Notes: generated from the letters alone by a model not told the origin. A stretch of DNA of 64,000 nucleotides from Larimichthys crocea (GCF_000972845.2 NC_040017.1:952642-1016641); one strand, 5' to 3'. Counted from the stretch's first letter, positions 43,481 through 55,619 are shown. Numbers and translations: made by a program.

Positions 43481-46019
43481 GAGGAGACCCCCACCCTACC
43501 ACCTAAAAAAAAAAAAAGAGCACCATTTCCTTCAGTCACAGCTTGTCTTTGATCTGCGTTAACATCAACACACATTCAAAAACAGCTGTTCATCATAACT
43601 TAGAACATCCATGCTCACTAACTTCTAACTAATATTGACTGTTGTTGTTGTGGCTAATGTTTTGAAGTGGAGCCACAATCTGACCCAAGGTCAATTTAAC
43701 ATCCTCTTACAGTGGTCAGATGTTGTGATGAAGCACAGTGAGCCAGTTCCTTATCAGTTTTTGCAAACAATGTTCTGCCGAAATCCAGTTAATCCTGTGT
43801 GACACATGCTCTGAGTAAGATCAGATAGTACGCATGTGTGCCTACGTGTAAGTACACGAGCATTTACAGTTTGTTTACAGATCAGCTATTAGGCATGAGT
43901 CATGTCACCCGTTTTGGACACACGCTGGAGGTTCCTTCCTGATCACAGCAGAGGAAACGCACCCTCAGATACTTTAACACTTTAAGATAAGATCTCAATG
44001 CGATCCTCAACTGATTCCAAGTTAGGTCTCATCAGAGGATTGAAATTTCTTTTCAACTTTTCTGCATGTGTTATTGGACACAATGCCTTCTAATAATCCC
44101 AACAGGGTGGGTGTGAACTCGCTGCTTTCAATCAAAGCCCACACTCTATGATTCTACACTACTGACATTTATAGCTGGTGTTTTACAGAGGTGACAAACT
44201 CACATGACCATAAAGTGTGGGACAAGATTTGTAAATGTACAGTTTGTCAGAGGAATGGCTGCTTTTCTGGTATGAGCACTTTTACATTTATAAGCATACA
44301 TGTGAATACTGGACGAAGTGGAGAATTATGTCTTGGTGTGACATTTGGGGTGTTGCAATGGAATTTTGGTGATTTCGTCAATGTGTGTGTCCTCACATAT
44401 AATAGCATTTATTCAGAGTGGATGGATACTAGCAAGGAAGCACTTCAGGCTGCTTTTGTTCTTTCAAGACTGTCTCACAGTCATAGGTGCCAATGGGTTC
44501 ATTATATATTTAATCATGTGTTGTTGCATCAATTTGACTCAAACGTATAGAAATTATTATCAATACCTGCTTTTTCAGTTGCTGGTGCCTCATGCTCTCT
44601 GTACCACTATTGATGCTGAAGTCCACACAGGGTCTGCATTGCACATGTGCTTTAGTGTGCACACTTCAATGTGGACTGCATGCATCCACATAAGCTGCAG
44701 TTTGACTGCAAACCATGTGGACTGACTGGCTGGGGTGGAAAGCCAATGATGATGATGAGTAAGATATACTGTTGAAGGTTCTACTTCAAACACTAAGAAG
44801 CTGGCTGATTAACTAGAAATTGATCCGTTGTGTCCAAGATGAAATTTTGAAATGTCCAAAATGCCACTGAGGTTACATTTAAAAAATATTCATATCAACC
44901 TTCTAAACTTGGTGGTAAGTGTGTGGGTGTGTAAACATTGTGGTAACCCCCGGCCAGGTACTGTCTGGTCTGGTATATGAGGTGGTACCACCAGTCTCCC
45001 ACTGTCTTTTAATTACAAGTGGAGGTGGGGGGAGCCATTTTAATGAAAATGGGCCACATCATAAAAGCAGATTTGACCAGGTTCATCCACAGTTCAGGCT
45101 CAAGGACAGTAAACACACAGATAATATGAACCGTACCATTCACAAGTGCAAACACACTAGATAAGATTAGATTGCATGAAACTGCTGTGATCCCACTGGA
45201 GAAAGTGGATGAGTGTAGCATCAAATATAGGTTAGATTAAAGAAATACCAACTACAGGGGCTAGATTTAAACATGATGTGTTCAGTAGACATTACAGAAT
45301 GAATAGAAAGAAGACAGAAAAACAATATGAGGACGTGTACATCTCCACCTTTAAACCTTTATCCAGGGAAGTTTTGCTCAGAGCAAGCTGTCGGTCGTTG
45401 CAGTGGTTGGAGGTTAGGCCTCCAACACATTTCATCTTCACACAGTGATTAGACATCTGTGTGGAGGTGAGGATTTGAGTGTCTCCCTCAAGCCAACTTT
45501 TTCATCATATGCACAACAATTTCAGTCACTTTTGAGGTGAACAACCAAGTGCTTGGCGATGACTCTCTTCCAAGAGAGACTGTCTGAACTGTTAACTGAG
45601 TCCTATCTCCACAAAAAACAAGGAAGCAGAATATTCAGTTCGAGACATACAACTGTTGGGAAGGAAAATAAACCCAAGTGATGCCTCCTGCATCTAACAG
45701 ACAAACAACAACAGACAAGCTTAATGATTCTTTAACATCTCTGACATAGGTTACCTCCAGTAGACCAGCTAGTGCTCAGATCCAGGAAATGACCAGCCTG
45801 AGAACCAGAAACCCGGTTTGATGGTGGGTCCACGGGAGTAATTAAGTTAGAGGACGGAATTTTGTTTGTAATTTATAGAAAATCAATATCAGATTAATAT
45901 GAGCACATTAACATTTTTTAAACAACACTGTAAAACAACAATTCCACACCATAGGTGGTTATTTACAGCATGAATCATAGTGTGTAAAAAAAACAACAGG
46001 GGGGTGGCAAATGATATGC
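43481..46019. other. Unique DNA, no gene seen
   Basis: Two overlapping plus-strand frames (44191-44550, 119 codons; 44345-44725, 126 codons) are open but in different phases and without domain features. An A-run lies at 43507-43518. No RNA gene recognised. Confidence 0.45.
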
Positions 46020-46090
46020 TATTGCATTCACAATCACCAGACATCAACCCAAGTGAACGCCTATAGGACGACTGTCATCAAAAGACCAAA
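46020..46090 (+). mobile_element. Tc1/mariner-like transposase relic 2
   Basis: CAATCACCAGACATCAACCC (about 46031-46050) continues AAGTGAACGCCTA and reads Q-S-P-D-I-N-P-S-E-R-L then stop, matching the Q-S-P-D-x-N-P-x-E-x-L-W catalytic motif with the third acidic residue retained. The Trp position is replaced by a stop. No terminal repeats found. It is a different relic from the one at 2320. Confidence 0.5.
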
Positions 46091-47510
46091 TGAGGGAGAG
46101 TAGAGTTCACACACTTGGCAAATCTCTAACAAGGAGCAGTGAAACACTTTGCTAAGACATCCATCTATTGACAGTACATTTAAAATGTGCAGAGGACCAA
46201 ACTATACAGACACAGACAAATGAATTCCCATTTTGATAAGTGAAAAGAGTCAACAGTATCTAAATGCTGCACACCAACAAGGCCTTGTGTGAAGTACCCA
46301 TGTATTCTCAAGAAGACCGAGATGGATGGAAGAAGGATAGAGAGACGTGGGATGGAGAGTGACAGCCAGAGTTCAGCTACCGACTAATTTTAACATCCAT
46401 CCATCCTCATTCCTCCTTCCTATTAGGAAGGGGACCTAATCGGTGGGAAGCTGCCCAGAAGCCCCTGACCTGAAGCAAGATGGGGGCTACAGTGTGTGTG
46501 TGTGTGTGTGTCCAGAGGCGGTCAGAGGGGGGTGAGCATCCTGGCAGGACATTAGGGACTTGGTTCCCAGCAGCGCTAGCTACTCTCCTGCTCAGGCTCC
46601 ATAAGTCTTTCCCTGCTGAGTCAATGCTGCCTTCCTCCGGGGGATTCCCACTTTTTCCCAAGGCTATGCCCAGCTAGCTCTGACTCTCGCTCTTTGCCAA
46701 ATGACCCAGAGTTCGGCCACTTGCTTCCCTTATCTGTCTTTTCCCAGGGCTGTGGTACTCTGTCCATGTCCCTCGTCTCTCTCCGTCACCCTGTCTGTCA
46801 TCTGATGTACAGTAGTCACTGCATCTACAGGATCAACTTTGAAATTAGCAACAGGACATGCTGCTGCATGTGAAACACAGTTTGACCACACAAATAAGCA
46901 TGTGCATGTGTGAGACAGCATATCTTAGGATAATACTGGCCTTTTATTAATCATGAACCAGATGACTGAATTCAAACCAGGCCAGCATTAGACTTCATGT
47001 GTGTGATAGTTAATGTGCTTATATATTTACTCTGTTCTGTGTAGCTGAATGTATTGCGTCAGATATGTGTGTCTTAACAGGCATGGTGTGTACTGTACAT
47101 TACTGACTGCTGTGCTATGTGCCACACTGACACATCCCTTGTGAGTGTTTCAACAATCTTAAAAAGTTGCAATATGAGTTAACTATTCTGGACAAGCATA
47201 AGTTAGGATTCATGACATATGTTGAAGAGCAGAGGTGGAATATGAGGTTTACGGTTGTGTCCACTAATTCCATGACACAAGACTGCTGCATATCTTCTAT
47301 CATAGTAGAGATCAGAATTATTGGACAATCATTGGTTGTCAATGTCTTTCATTGAGGCTGAGGTATCCATTAGAACAGCTTCTACTTTTACAGTTAATAA
47401 CCTTGAAACCAGTCTAGTATGTCAGTGTAGCTTGCATGAGAAATGATTTTACAACAAAAAATATTATTTTATTATTAATATATTTTATAACAAGTACAAC
47501 TGTTCTATAA
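46091..47510. other. Unique DNA with short TG tract
   Basis: A TG tract at 46491-46511 is embedded in complex sequence (46390-46700) that may be conserved noncoding DNA, judged by eye only. The rest is ordinary unique DNA without genes. Confidence 0.4.
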
Positions 47511-47560
47511 GCCTGTTATGATTTGACACTACATAAATGAAGTTAATTGAATTTGTTTGA
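47511..47560 (+). mobile_element. LINE 3' tail fragment
   Basis: GTTATGATTTGACACTACAT followed by AAATGAAGTTAATTGAATTT resembles the last about 45 bp of the LINE 3' end at 22512-22722 (GTTATGATTTG ... TTAATTGAATTGG). A 5'-truncated remnant. Confidence 0.45.
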
Positions 47561-48123
47561 GAAATGTTCAGCTTCTATTAGATCCACTTTAGCTCAGGCC
47601 ACACTTTGATTTGCAAGCTACAAATGTGTCATCATCTGAACTAAAACATCAGTGTTGACGTTAAAACACCAATCTGCTGAGTTTGTTTGTGGAAATGAAC
47701 TACTGTACATTTAAAAACTTAATCAGCTATAGTTTGTCTTTCCAAGAGCTGACACATCCAATATGGCTGCCAGAAGCTGTGTTAATGCACATTATATGGT
47801 CAGGAGGGAGTGTGAAAGTTTGATTTGGAAACAGTGGTGTACACTGGACCAGTGTGTACAGGCTGTTCTATATTTATACCATGGCCAGTGGTACGGTTTG
47901 GGAAAAAAAAAGTCCCATCATGCCGCCATAATACTTTTTGTAGCGCTCACACCGCAGGATGAGAGAATGACAGAGGGAAAAAGAAGAAGGGACGTGCAGT
48001 TGAGAGGTGGTGGGGCTTTTTCTGATAGTGGCACAGTGCTAAGATGGTTAAGTTCCCATGCTAGCTTGTGTTTACCCTGGGCTATTTCTGCACACTCACA
48101 CATACACACAGTTTGCCCTATCG
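47561..48123. other. Unique DNA, no gene seen
   Basis: Includes an open frame from ATGGCTGCC at 47763 (172 codons, ending in low-complexity Pro/Ser). The first half is not repeat-derived but matches no family I recognise, and the second half runs into the pyrimidine tract, so I do not call a gene. Confidence 0.35.
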
Positions 48124-48216
48124 TACCCCCTCCTTGTAATTTCTCATCCCTCCCCTCCCACTCTCCCTCCCTCCTCCTCTCTCATCCCCTTCTCTCCCCC
48201 CCCCCCCCCCCCCTCT
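48124..48216. repeat. Homopyrimidine tract ending in C18
   Basis: A C/T-dominated stretch culminating in 18 consecutive C at 48196-48213. It is followed at about 48245-48300 by a purine-rich stretch. Possible H-DNA or i-motif former. Confidence 0.9.
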
Positions 48217-48610
48217 GGAGTCCGGGAGGGTTATGTGAACGGCCAGGGAGGAGGGCTGAGAAAAAGACGAGAGGATGGTGAAAGAGGAGAGAGATGTTGT
48301 GGGGTCATCACACTGAGTCATCATATTCCCGGTAAGTCTGGCTGCATGGTGCCTGTGTGTGTGTGGTTTGTTTGTGTGTGTGTTTTGTTGAGTTGCTTTC
48401 CTAGATGGTGTGCGTATTCGGGGTGGGTGGTGAACTTTGCACATTCCAGTGAACAAGTGTATTCATGTGTGTGGTGTGTGAGTGGGCATGAGTGTATGTT
48501 TCTGTGCGTGATTTGTGGTGTTTCATGGTACATCGGTTGTATGTCTTCCTCTCAGTTTGGGCTGGACATACAAAGCACAAGCACCTGGTCAAGGGACACT
48601 GAGTTTTATG
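48217..48610. other. Purine-rich then TG-rich unique DNA
   Basis: Purine-rich at 48245-48300, then scattered TG-rich sequence at 48352-48505. Frames over it are low complexity. No gene recognised. Confidence 0.45.
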
Positions 48611-48618
48611 TCCTTCCA

Positions 48619-48672
48619 CCTATATATATATATATATAATAATATTATATATAATAAATATATAATATATAA
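48619..48672. repeat. AT-rich (TA)n tract
   Basis: A TA dinucleotide run (48621-48638) grading into ATAATATTATATATAATA-type sequence, strongly prone to unwinding or hairpin formation. Confidence 0.9.
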
Positions 48673-50119
48673 TATGTTAAATATTGCAACTATTGCAGAA
48701 ATGCTGGCTGTAGGGAGTGGATATTAATAAGAATAATCCTTGCATGCATTTACCTGGACATCTCAGCAAAATCCACAAATTACATTACTGTAATGTAACT
48801 ACATCAACTTTACAGCTGCAGCTTTCTTCCTGTTATGTTTTTATAATAAAAATGACACCATACAGATTTATTTTTTTAGTACCAGTGGGTGGCATAATCA
48901 GACAGGCAGCCCCGATACTCAAATTAGAGAGCAGAGCAGCGGACAGGCAGACAATCTTGCACTTGATAGCACTAAAGATTGGAGAAGACTTTCCTGCCTC
49001 AAACTACAAAACAACATGTTCCCCTCACATTGTCTGCTTTTAGAGAGATGTTCGGAAAAAAACAGATTGTCAAAAGGGTTTTTCATGGCTGCTGTTTTTT
49101 TTAGAAAGAAGTAGTTATTCTACTAAAAAATATTATAACATGATATATTTAGTCATGTTTCCCTTTATCACCAAAGGTTTAGAGCATTTATGAGAAATCC
49201 TGTTTTGTCCTGACAAAAGAGTGACCAACTGTATTTTCAAGAAGTTCAAAATCTAAAGTTGTTGGTTTTAATATTGATAAAACACAATCCAGGAAGCCAC
49301 TTAGTTCTATATAAAGTTAATTTTAAGAGACAAGGTTGGCTTCAAAACACTCCTCTTTTACTGCCGTCCCTGAAACCTTCTGCTTGCTATCATCTCCATC
49401 ACATCCCCGTCCTGTTTCTCTCCTTCTTTCTCAGCCTCTTTCTCTTTCATCTCTTTCGCCTTCTCCTACTCTCCGCCTGCCCAAATATCTGTGTGGCCCA
49501 GCTTTGCCTCTCAACAGTAACTCAACCCATAAACAAACTGCCTTACATGCTGCAATCACAAACCCCAAACTGCCAGACATTAAAAGGGCCACGTTTCATC
49601 CCGCTACAAAAAAACAGGGAGAAGAGGAAAGGAGGGAAAAAGAGAGAGAAAGGGAGAGAGGCCAGTGTTTGAGCCTCCTCCTCTTAACAGATGCGGCTTG
49701 TAGTATCAGTTTGCTAAAGTGCGACTGGGAGGAGAGATAGATAGAGATGGAAGAGGAGCATATCTTTGAGGAGTTCCACATTGCCTTGTGCTGATCAAAG
49801 TGCTCTGCAGCCTTTGTGGCTAATTGTGGGGATTATCTGTAAGTGCTTGGAAAAGACCGGCCTAGTTTTATGGGGTCGGTGTCACACACACTCATCTGCA
49901 CACACACAAACACACACATACATGGTCTGCATATACTACAGCGTCCAGTACTTGCAGAGGAAATGCACAACTGACCTCAGATGAATAATTCAAGTTTTTG
50001 TGTATTTGTGGAGCAGTACAATGGTAGAAAATAGGACGTAGAGCAGACAGAAGAGTGAAATACTGGTTTGAAAATGGGATGTGATCCAGGAGACATGAAA
50101 AAAATAAAAAAATCACGAG
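48673..50119. other. Unique DNA, no gene seen
   Basis: Overlapping frames at 49259-49740 (137 and 134 codons) are Ser/Leu/Pro- and Lys/Arg-rich because of CT- and GA-rich sequence at 49415-49470 and 49615-49665. No domain recognised. Confidence 0.45.
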
Positions 50120-50274
50120 ATGCACGCATGCACGCACACACACACACTGAGGCAGACATATCCTGTCATCTTGATCCAGTTTCAAGGACAGTGGCGAGAC
50201 TGGAAGGTTTGGAGTGCCAAACGACTTGTCAGTGTCAGTTGTAAAGCTGCCTCCCCTAAAGCCACTTCCCCCTG

Positions 50275-50351
50275 CTCACACACACACATACGCATGCACA
50301 CACACGCACACACACACACACACACGCACACACACACACACACACACACAC
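50275..50351. repeat. (CA)n microsatellite with CG interruptions
   Basis: CA repeat over about 75 bp with ACGC interruptions near 50291, 50306 and 50326. The interruptions suggest an older, slower-mutating array. Confidence 0.95.
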
Positions 50352-50671
50352 TCAAAACTGTGGTCAGCTGAGCGGATCCTAAGTGAGGTCAGGAGTAGTT
50401 TGGAAACACACGCACACAGCTCACAAAGAGACTTTCTTTCTAGGGTTTATGAGTCTTCTCTATAGTTTGCCTGACCACAAACACACACATGCTCTCTCTC
50501 TCACACACACGTACATTTACACATAGGCAGACATACAAAAAAACTCACACAAAGCTGATATAGCGGATATGGTTTTGTGAGGGGGAGAAGGGTGTATGGT
50601 CGGCGTCAGGTCCAAGCAATTATCCAAGTGTCCAAACCTCTTTCAGGCAGCCACGGCGGAGCCAGACAGAG

Positions 50672-50679
<8 letters not shown>
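50352..50679. other. Unique DNA with small CA patches
   Basis: Short sequence between two CA arrays with minor CA tracts at 50481-50515. No gene recognised. Confidence 0.5.
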
Positions 50680-50732
<53 letters not shown>

Positions 50733-50753
50733 GCACGCACGCACACACACACC
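50680..50753. repeat. (CA)n microsatellite with (GCAC)n end
   Basis: About 50 bp of perfect CA repeat passing into a short GCAC tetranucleotide tandem (about 50729-50743) and back to CA. Confidence 0.96.
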
Positions 50754-50859
50754 AACACAACTTTCAACTCCAACCTAGGGATTTGCCCAGGATAATTCCA
50801 CTTCTATTCACCATGAGAGGTTTTACAAAGTTAGGTCCAAAATCTCTGAACCACTGCTA

Positions 50860-51210
50860 ACTACGAGCGGACTCCCAGCTGGCCCTTGGCCTCCAGTCTG
50901 AAAGCTCAAGTGCTTGATTCTGGCCTAGTGAATGGCCTTTTCGGCTCGGAGCCCTGAAGACCTTTCCAATAAGAGGAGCAGGGAAGACAATGGCGAGCGG
51001 CTAATCTTGTCTTTATGCAGCCTTTGTCTATGAGTGGGGGGCACTTGTAGAGGCGGTGCTCAGGTAAGGCAGTGTGTCAAAGGTTAAGCTGGGAGATTCA
51101 GACTTGCACACACAAGTTAATTAAAGTTTGTCTAAGGGGGTGAGAGTGTGTCTCGAGGAGGCCGCCAGCGTTTGAGGGTATGCCTGAGAAAGGAATGCTG
51201 TCGACTTCAA
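50860..51210. promoter_or_regulatory. Candidate conserved noncoding block
   Basis: About 350 bp of complex sequence without simple repeats, including CTAATCTTGTCTTTATGCAG, TTTCCAATAAGAGG and ACAAGTTAATTAAAG. No coding frame recognised. Flagged by eye only. Confidence 0.18.
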
Positions 51211-52200
51211 AGTTGGCCGACTGCCGCTGAGTTGTTTTTAGAAAGTGCTCGTATGGATAAGACTGGAGCAGACATCTGAACCATTAATGAACAATTTTCT
51301 GCCACTCTGCATGGTGAGGCAGCACAGGTGGAAGTGAGGATTTTTAAGAAATATTTTCCCTTTGAACTACTGGAAAACATACAAAGTTGTATCTGGTGAG
51401 TGAGGTTGAACAGAGACAAAATCCAAGTGACACTGCCCTGGAGACAACTGAACATCTCTAATCAGGTACTCTATATTAAAGCTGCAATGGTTCCTTAATG
51501 GAGCAAAATTTAATCAGCAGCTATTTTGATCATTTATTAATCTGTTTTTGTAATTTGTCAAGGAAAGAAAAGATAACTCTCAAATGTGACGTTATTCTTT
51601 TTCTTGTTACATGGTAATCAAACAAAACGTGAATACTCATGCTGTGGAAAATTGCAATGGGAATTATAAGTCTCAATATTTTTGTCAGCTTGTCTTAAAA
51701 AAAATCCCCACAGGTCTCAAAGAGCAGGACATCATGGGAAATATATTGATGAATGATGTAATGATCTACACCCTGAAATGAAAGTGAAAGTATGGATATC
51801 CCAAATCAGTCGACAGGGGCAGACACTGGGGCCAATCCAGGCATTTTGTGAGCGATCAGCTAGAAAGCCAGATGTTTGTTCTTGCTGGAAAACAGCTGTT
51901 AAAAATGCTCTATTGCACTCCAGAGATGTGAGTGAGTGAGTGACCAGCAGAGCCAAAAATATAGAAACTTCTGGCAGGAGTCTTAGTTAATGATATGACA
52001 ACTAGTGATTCAGGCAGAGATGCTTAATCCACAATTGATCCATAATTTTAGTCAACAAAAGGGGGGGAAAGGAGACGTGTCTTTAGTGACGAGTTTTGCT
52101 GCTATTCATCATTAAAGAATATGTTTTTTTGTCTATGGATGCGGGGAGAAAAGAGAAGGAAGCGCTGTGGACAACGTTGTCAACAGGTTCCACATAATTG
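51211..52200. other. Unique DNA, no gene seen
   Basis: AT-rich unique sequence with a GTGAGTGAGTGAGTG tract at about 51930-51943. No gene recognised. Confidence 0.5.
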
Positions 52201-52352
52201 TATTAAGTTATTTCAACTCAAAAATGTTAGTTAGGGGTCCAACTACATAATATTTTTGAGTTGAAATAATAACTAATCACATGGAAGCCGTTGACAAAAT
52301 AAATTAAAGAAATTAAATTAATTAAAGTCAATATTTAATTTTTTTGAGTGCA
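52160..52352. mobile_element. MITE-like remnant with perfect hairpin
   Basis: Contains an 18-bp perfect inverted repeat (TTATTTCAACTCAAAAAT at 52208-52225 and its inverse at 52252-52269) with a 26-nt loop. It is followed by AT-rich sequence ending TTTAATTTTTTTGAGTGCAG, words I recall from short fish MITEs containing TTGAGTTGAAA. No terminal repeats or target duplication confirmed. Confidence 0.45.
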
Positions 52353-52872
52353 GATTCTCATTCTATCTCCTGATATTACAGGACAGTATACACAAGAGTA
52401 GAGAGTAGGAGTGACTCCCACACATGAATCCAGAAATCTTGTAAATGTTAGAATCATGCATCATGTAATGATCTGAATATGTATGGAATGAAGATTAAAA
52501 GAAATACTAATGTGCATTTCCAAATCCAGAACTGACACTGTCATTGACATGAGACACAAGGAAGTTAGATTAAACTAAGATATTATTCATTTAATTAGCT
52601 ATAAAAAAGATCAAATCTGAGGTAGCCAATGGCCAATGCTGCCTACAGTACCAAAAATGTTTCCATGTTTTAAAATTACTTTTATGTGTACAGGTAGCGG
52701 ATTGTAATACAGAAAATGTCGATGAAATAGTAGAAGTCTACAAAAAGAACTTTCTGGCAGCATGAAGGATATTTTCCCCTGCAGTATTAACCTTTTCACC
52801 AACATTTGATGGTACTTTCAGCCTTCAGCGTCAACACTGTGGGATTTAGTAAAAAACTAGGTTGGGTCACTT
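52353..52872. other. Unique DNA, no gene seen
   Basis: AT-rich unique DNA with no recognisable feature. Confidence 0.5.
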
Positions 52873-53056
52873 GAAAAGGAATAGCAAAAAAAAAAGAAAA
52901 AAAAGAGAAAGAAATCTGAACAAAAGAGTGAATGAAGAAACAGACAGCAGACGTGTAGAAGAGGAAGAAAATAACCTCGGGAGGAATATAAAAAGAGAGT
53001 AGTCTGGAGAAAGGGATGAAGAGGAAGGAAGGAGGAAGAGGAGGAGAGAAGATGAG
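52873..53056. repeat. Purine-rich (A/G) low-complexity tract
   Basis: A long A/G-dominated stretch including poly-A with G interruptions (52885-52910) and GGAAGGAAGGAGGAAGAGGA near 53020-53045. The minus-strand Phe/Ser/Leu-rich frame over it is an artefact. Confidence 0.85.
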
Positions 53057-54660
53057 CAGACAGTGTCCTTTATGTATTGGCTGAGTGTCTCCCAGGGCTT
53101 TTGTAATGCTTTATACAGACCCACTTTCCAAGGTCGCCGTACGGCTGCCTGTCCAGCTGTTTTCGTATTCAGTTTCGGCCTTGCTACTCCCCCTCCTGTG
53201 TGATTTTTTTTATTTTTTATCTGTGACTGTAGGGCAGATTATTACCAGGGGCAACTGATTACCCACAGGAAAAGACAACAAAAAAGACTAAATAAATGAG
53301 AGGCTGCCAAGATTTGAATCCTGATTAGGACGGGGCAAGGAGGAAGGAACTGATGCAAATGTACAGTCAGTCATATAAGCCTCTCTGAGTTATCATCTGC
53401 AAACTGGAAAAAAAAAAAAAACATGCTCGACACACAATGATGTGTCACTCATGGTGACAAGTCTCTCCAGACCTTAGAGCCAGACCAGAGGGGTGTTCAG
53501 CTTCCCCTCCACCCTGGAGGTTACAACATGGCACTAAAAGCGAGGTTAATGAGGAGTAGTGTTGGCTTAGCAGGAGGCGCTAACAGGAGGCCCAATAGGA
53601 AAGCCCACAGGAAAGCTTATTGGCCGCACAGGAACGGCCTATGCAACCTGCGTTTCCATATTCTCCTCACGGTAGCAGTTTATGCTAATACGAGCAACAA
53701 AGCTGCCAAAACACGGCGTTTCCTCTCGCTGTCGGGATTAGTCCCAAGTAACCAAAAACTTCACCGCAGGTGAGCTGGTGTTTTCTTTACAGCATCCTGA
53801 GCTTCTTTCATGCTCGAGCTCACAGGATCCTGAACACACTGAGAAGTGAAGCCCGGTCATGGGTCACCTTGACATGATCTCACTTTTATCCAATTAAAAA
53901 TAGAAGTAGTGAGAGACGGTTGAATGATGACGTGCTATCAGGTTTGCTGCTGTCTGGTTTGCCTGTTCCTACTGTACTTACTGTAGCTTCAGCCTAGGAA
54001 AAATCTCCCTTGGAACTAAGTTCATATTGGACAGCGTTGCAGCACGTTTCATGTCCAATGCCAGTGTTAGGTGCCAATGAAGGAAATGTGTTTTATGTAG
54101 TGAGGAAGGAAGTGAAGACTCATGAAGGCTCATTTTTATACTGACATGTGTGTACAGCTCATGTGGTAATAAATTTAAAGTCTTCAGAGATCCTTATCGA
54201 CATGATGTAAAAATTCATATCATGTGACCACACAAACACAAAGTATCACTTGAGTGTGAGGGTGTGGAGGTTAAGCTGGTGGTCCTTCACTTATTGCACT
54301 GCAATATTTCCCTAACCTGGATAATCACTGAAGAAATGCTAAAGAATCACACTGATGACTTTCTGACATTCGAGCTCTGTCGATTGAAACAAAGATGTCA
54401 AAAAGAAAAAAAAGAAAAATGATCTACGTACATGTCCTGTCCAATGCCTGTGGGAGATGAACACGTATAGATCTGTCTTCGCTGTCAGAATGTCACGTAC
54501 ATGTGTCATGGATAACACAGGGATGACCCAGCAGTGACCCCCTCTTACCATCTGCTTTGGCTGGGCTACGCCAGCCACTCAGCTCGGCTGCCTACACGGT
54601 TACTGACCCATTCCACATGCCAAAGACAAGACAGATGCCCCTGATACCCCAGCTCCAGCC
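53057..54660. other. Unique DNA, no gene seen
   Basis: Contains an A-run at 53407-53420 and a plus frame at 53528-53773 (81 codons, Arg/Ala-rich, with short AGGAGGC/AGGAAAGC internal repetition) that ends at CGCAGGTGAGC, a possible splice-donor context. The peptide is unrecognised, so no gene is called. Confidence 0.4.
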
Positions 54661-54661
54661 C

Positions 54662-54689
54662 TAACACACACACACACACACACACACAC
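54662..54689. repeat. (CA)n microsatellite
   Basis: About 28 bp of CA repeat. Confidence 0.95.
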
Positions 54690-54777
54690 CCCGCCAACTC
54701 CCGACAGCATTTCAGCGCCTCTCCTCGTCTCCCAGACCAGACGCCCTGATCTCCTCCATCTTCCTCCTCTTCCACCG

Positions 54778-54804
54778 CCACTAGGCTAGCATTTAGCCTA
54801 GTGG
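54778..54804. other. Short perfect hairpin
   Basis: CCACTAGGCTA and TAGCCTAGTGG are exact inverses around the 5-nt spacer GCATT. A small cruciform candidate; no terminator or RNA role is implied in this eukaryotic context. Confidence 0.6.
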
Positions 54805-54978
54805 CATTTAATTTGTGGGGAGACATATGCTGCGTGATGATGGCAGGGATATATCACTGTGACACACACAGGTGGGGTTTACAGGTTATGCACATGTAAA
54901 CATGAGATTGTATGCACACTCTGGATGGTGTGGTGGGTAGACTATGGGAGATAGAGACATGCATGCTTGTGTGTGCAG

Positions 54979-55020
<42 letters not shown>

Positions 55021-55024
55021 ACAC
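54979..55024. repeat. (CA)n microsatellite
   Basis: About 45 bp of CA repeat with one GACAC interruption near the end. Confidence 0.95.
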
Positions 55025-55389
55025 AGGAGGCCGTGGTCCATCCTCTGACCGGTCGGTGACCTGACAGCCCAGCAGCTGCTGGCTGTTTGATGTTTCACTC
55101 TGAGGATCACATTTCATTTCCAGACCCTTTGGCCAATAGGAGACAGACAGAAAGACAGTGACAGAGGGAGGCTCCTCTTCTTCTTCCACTTTTTAGCCTT
55201 TTTCTTAGCACTACAACACTACAAATCACACCCTCACAACATGTGCATATTAACCACAGTGTGGATGTAGTGTATCTAAACATATTCAAAGTTACTCTAC
55301 ACAAATTTGCATCTTTGCACTTCATGTTACAATCCCGCTGTACAGCACTGACTGAGAGTTTATAGTTTATAATGTCAAACTGCACACGC

Positions 55390-55391
<2 letters not shown>
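55025..55391. other. Unique DNA, no gene seen
   Basis: Ordinary sequence between CA and TG arrays. No gene recognised. Confidence 0.5.

Positions 55392-55422
<31 letters not shown>
55392..55422. repeat. (TG)n microsatellite
   Basis: About 31 bp of TG repeat, in opposite orientation to the CA array 95 bp downstream, so the two could pair as an imperfect hairpin. Confidence 0.95.
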
Positions 55423-55423
<1 letters not shown>

Positions 55424-55512
55424 CAGACGGAGACAGGCTGGACATTAGACCCTCTGGCCTGACGACATGAAGTCATCACACGACAGCAGTGTTGAACACT
55501 GCCTTCAGAGAT

Positions 55513-55514
<2 letters not shown>

Positions 55515-55571
<57 letters not shown>
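55515..55571. repeat. (CA)n microsatellite
   Basis: About 57 bp of perfect CA repeat. Confidence 0.97.
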
Positions 55572-55573
<2 letters not shown>

Positions 55574-55619
55574 CTTATTTTAAGACCTAAAACACACACG
55601 GCAAATTAATCACATTTAC

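Noticed and set aside
44191..44725. Two overlapping 119- and 126-codon frames as an exon
   Set aside because: Different phases, no domains, and a stop-poor stretch of this length is not exceptional in 64 kb.
47763..48281. Frame starting ATGGCTGCC as a possible gene
   Set aside because: First half unrecognised, second half low complexity; no splice or promoter support.
48058..48639. 193-codon plus-strand open frame
   Set aside because: Crosses the pyrimidine tract, C18 and TG-rich DNA; Pro/Ser and Cys/Val low complexity.
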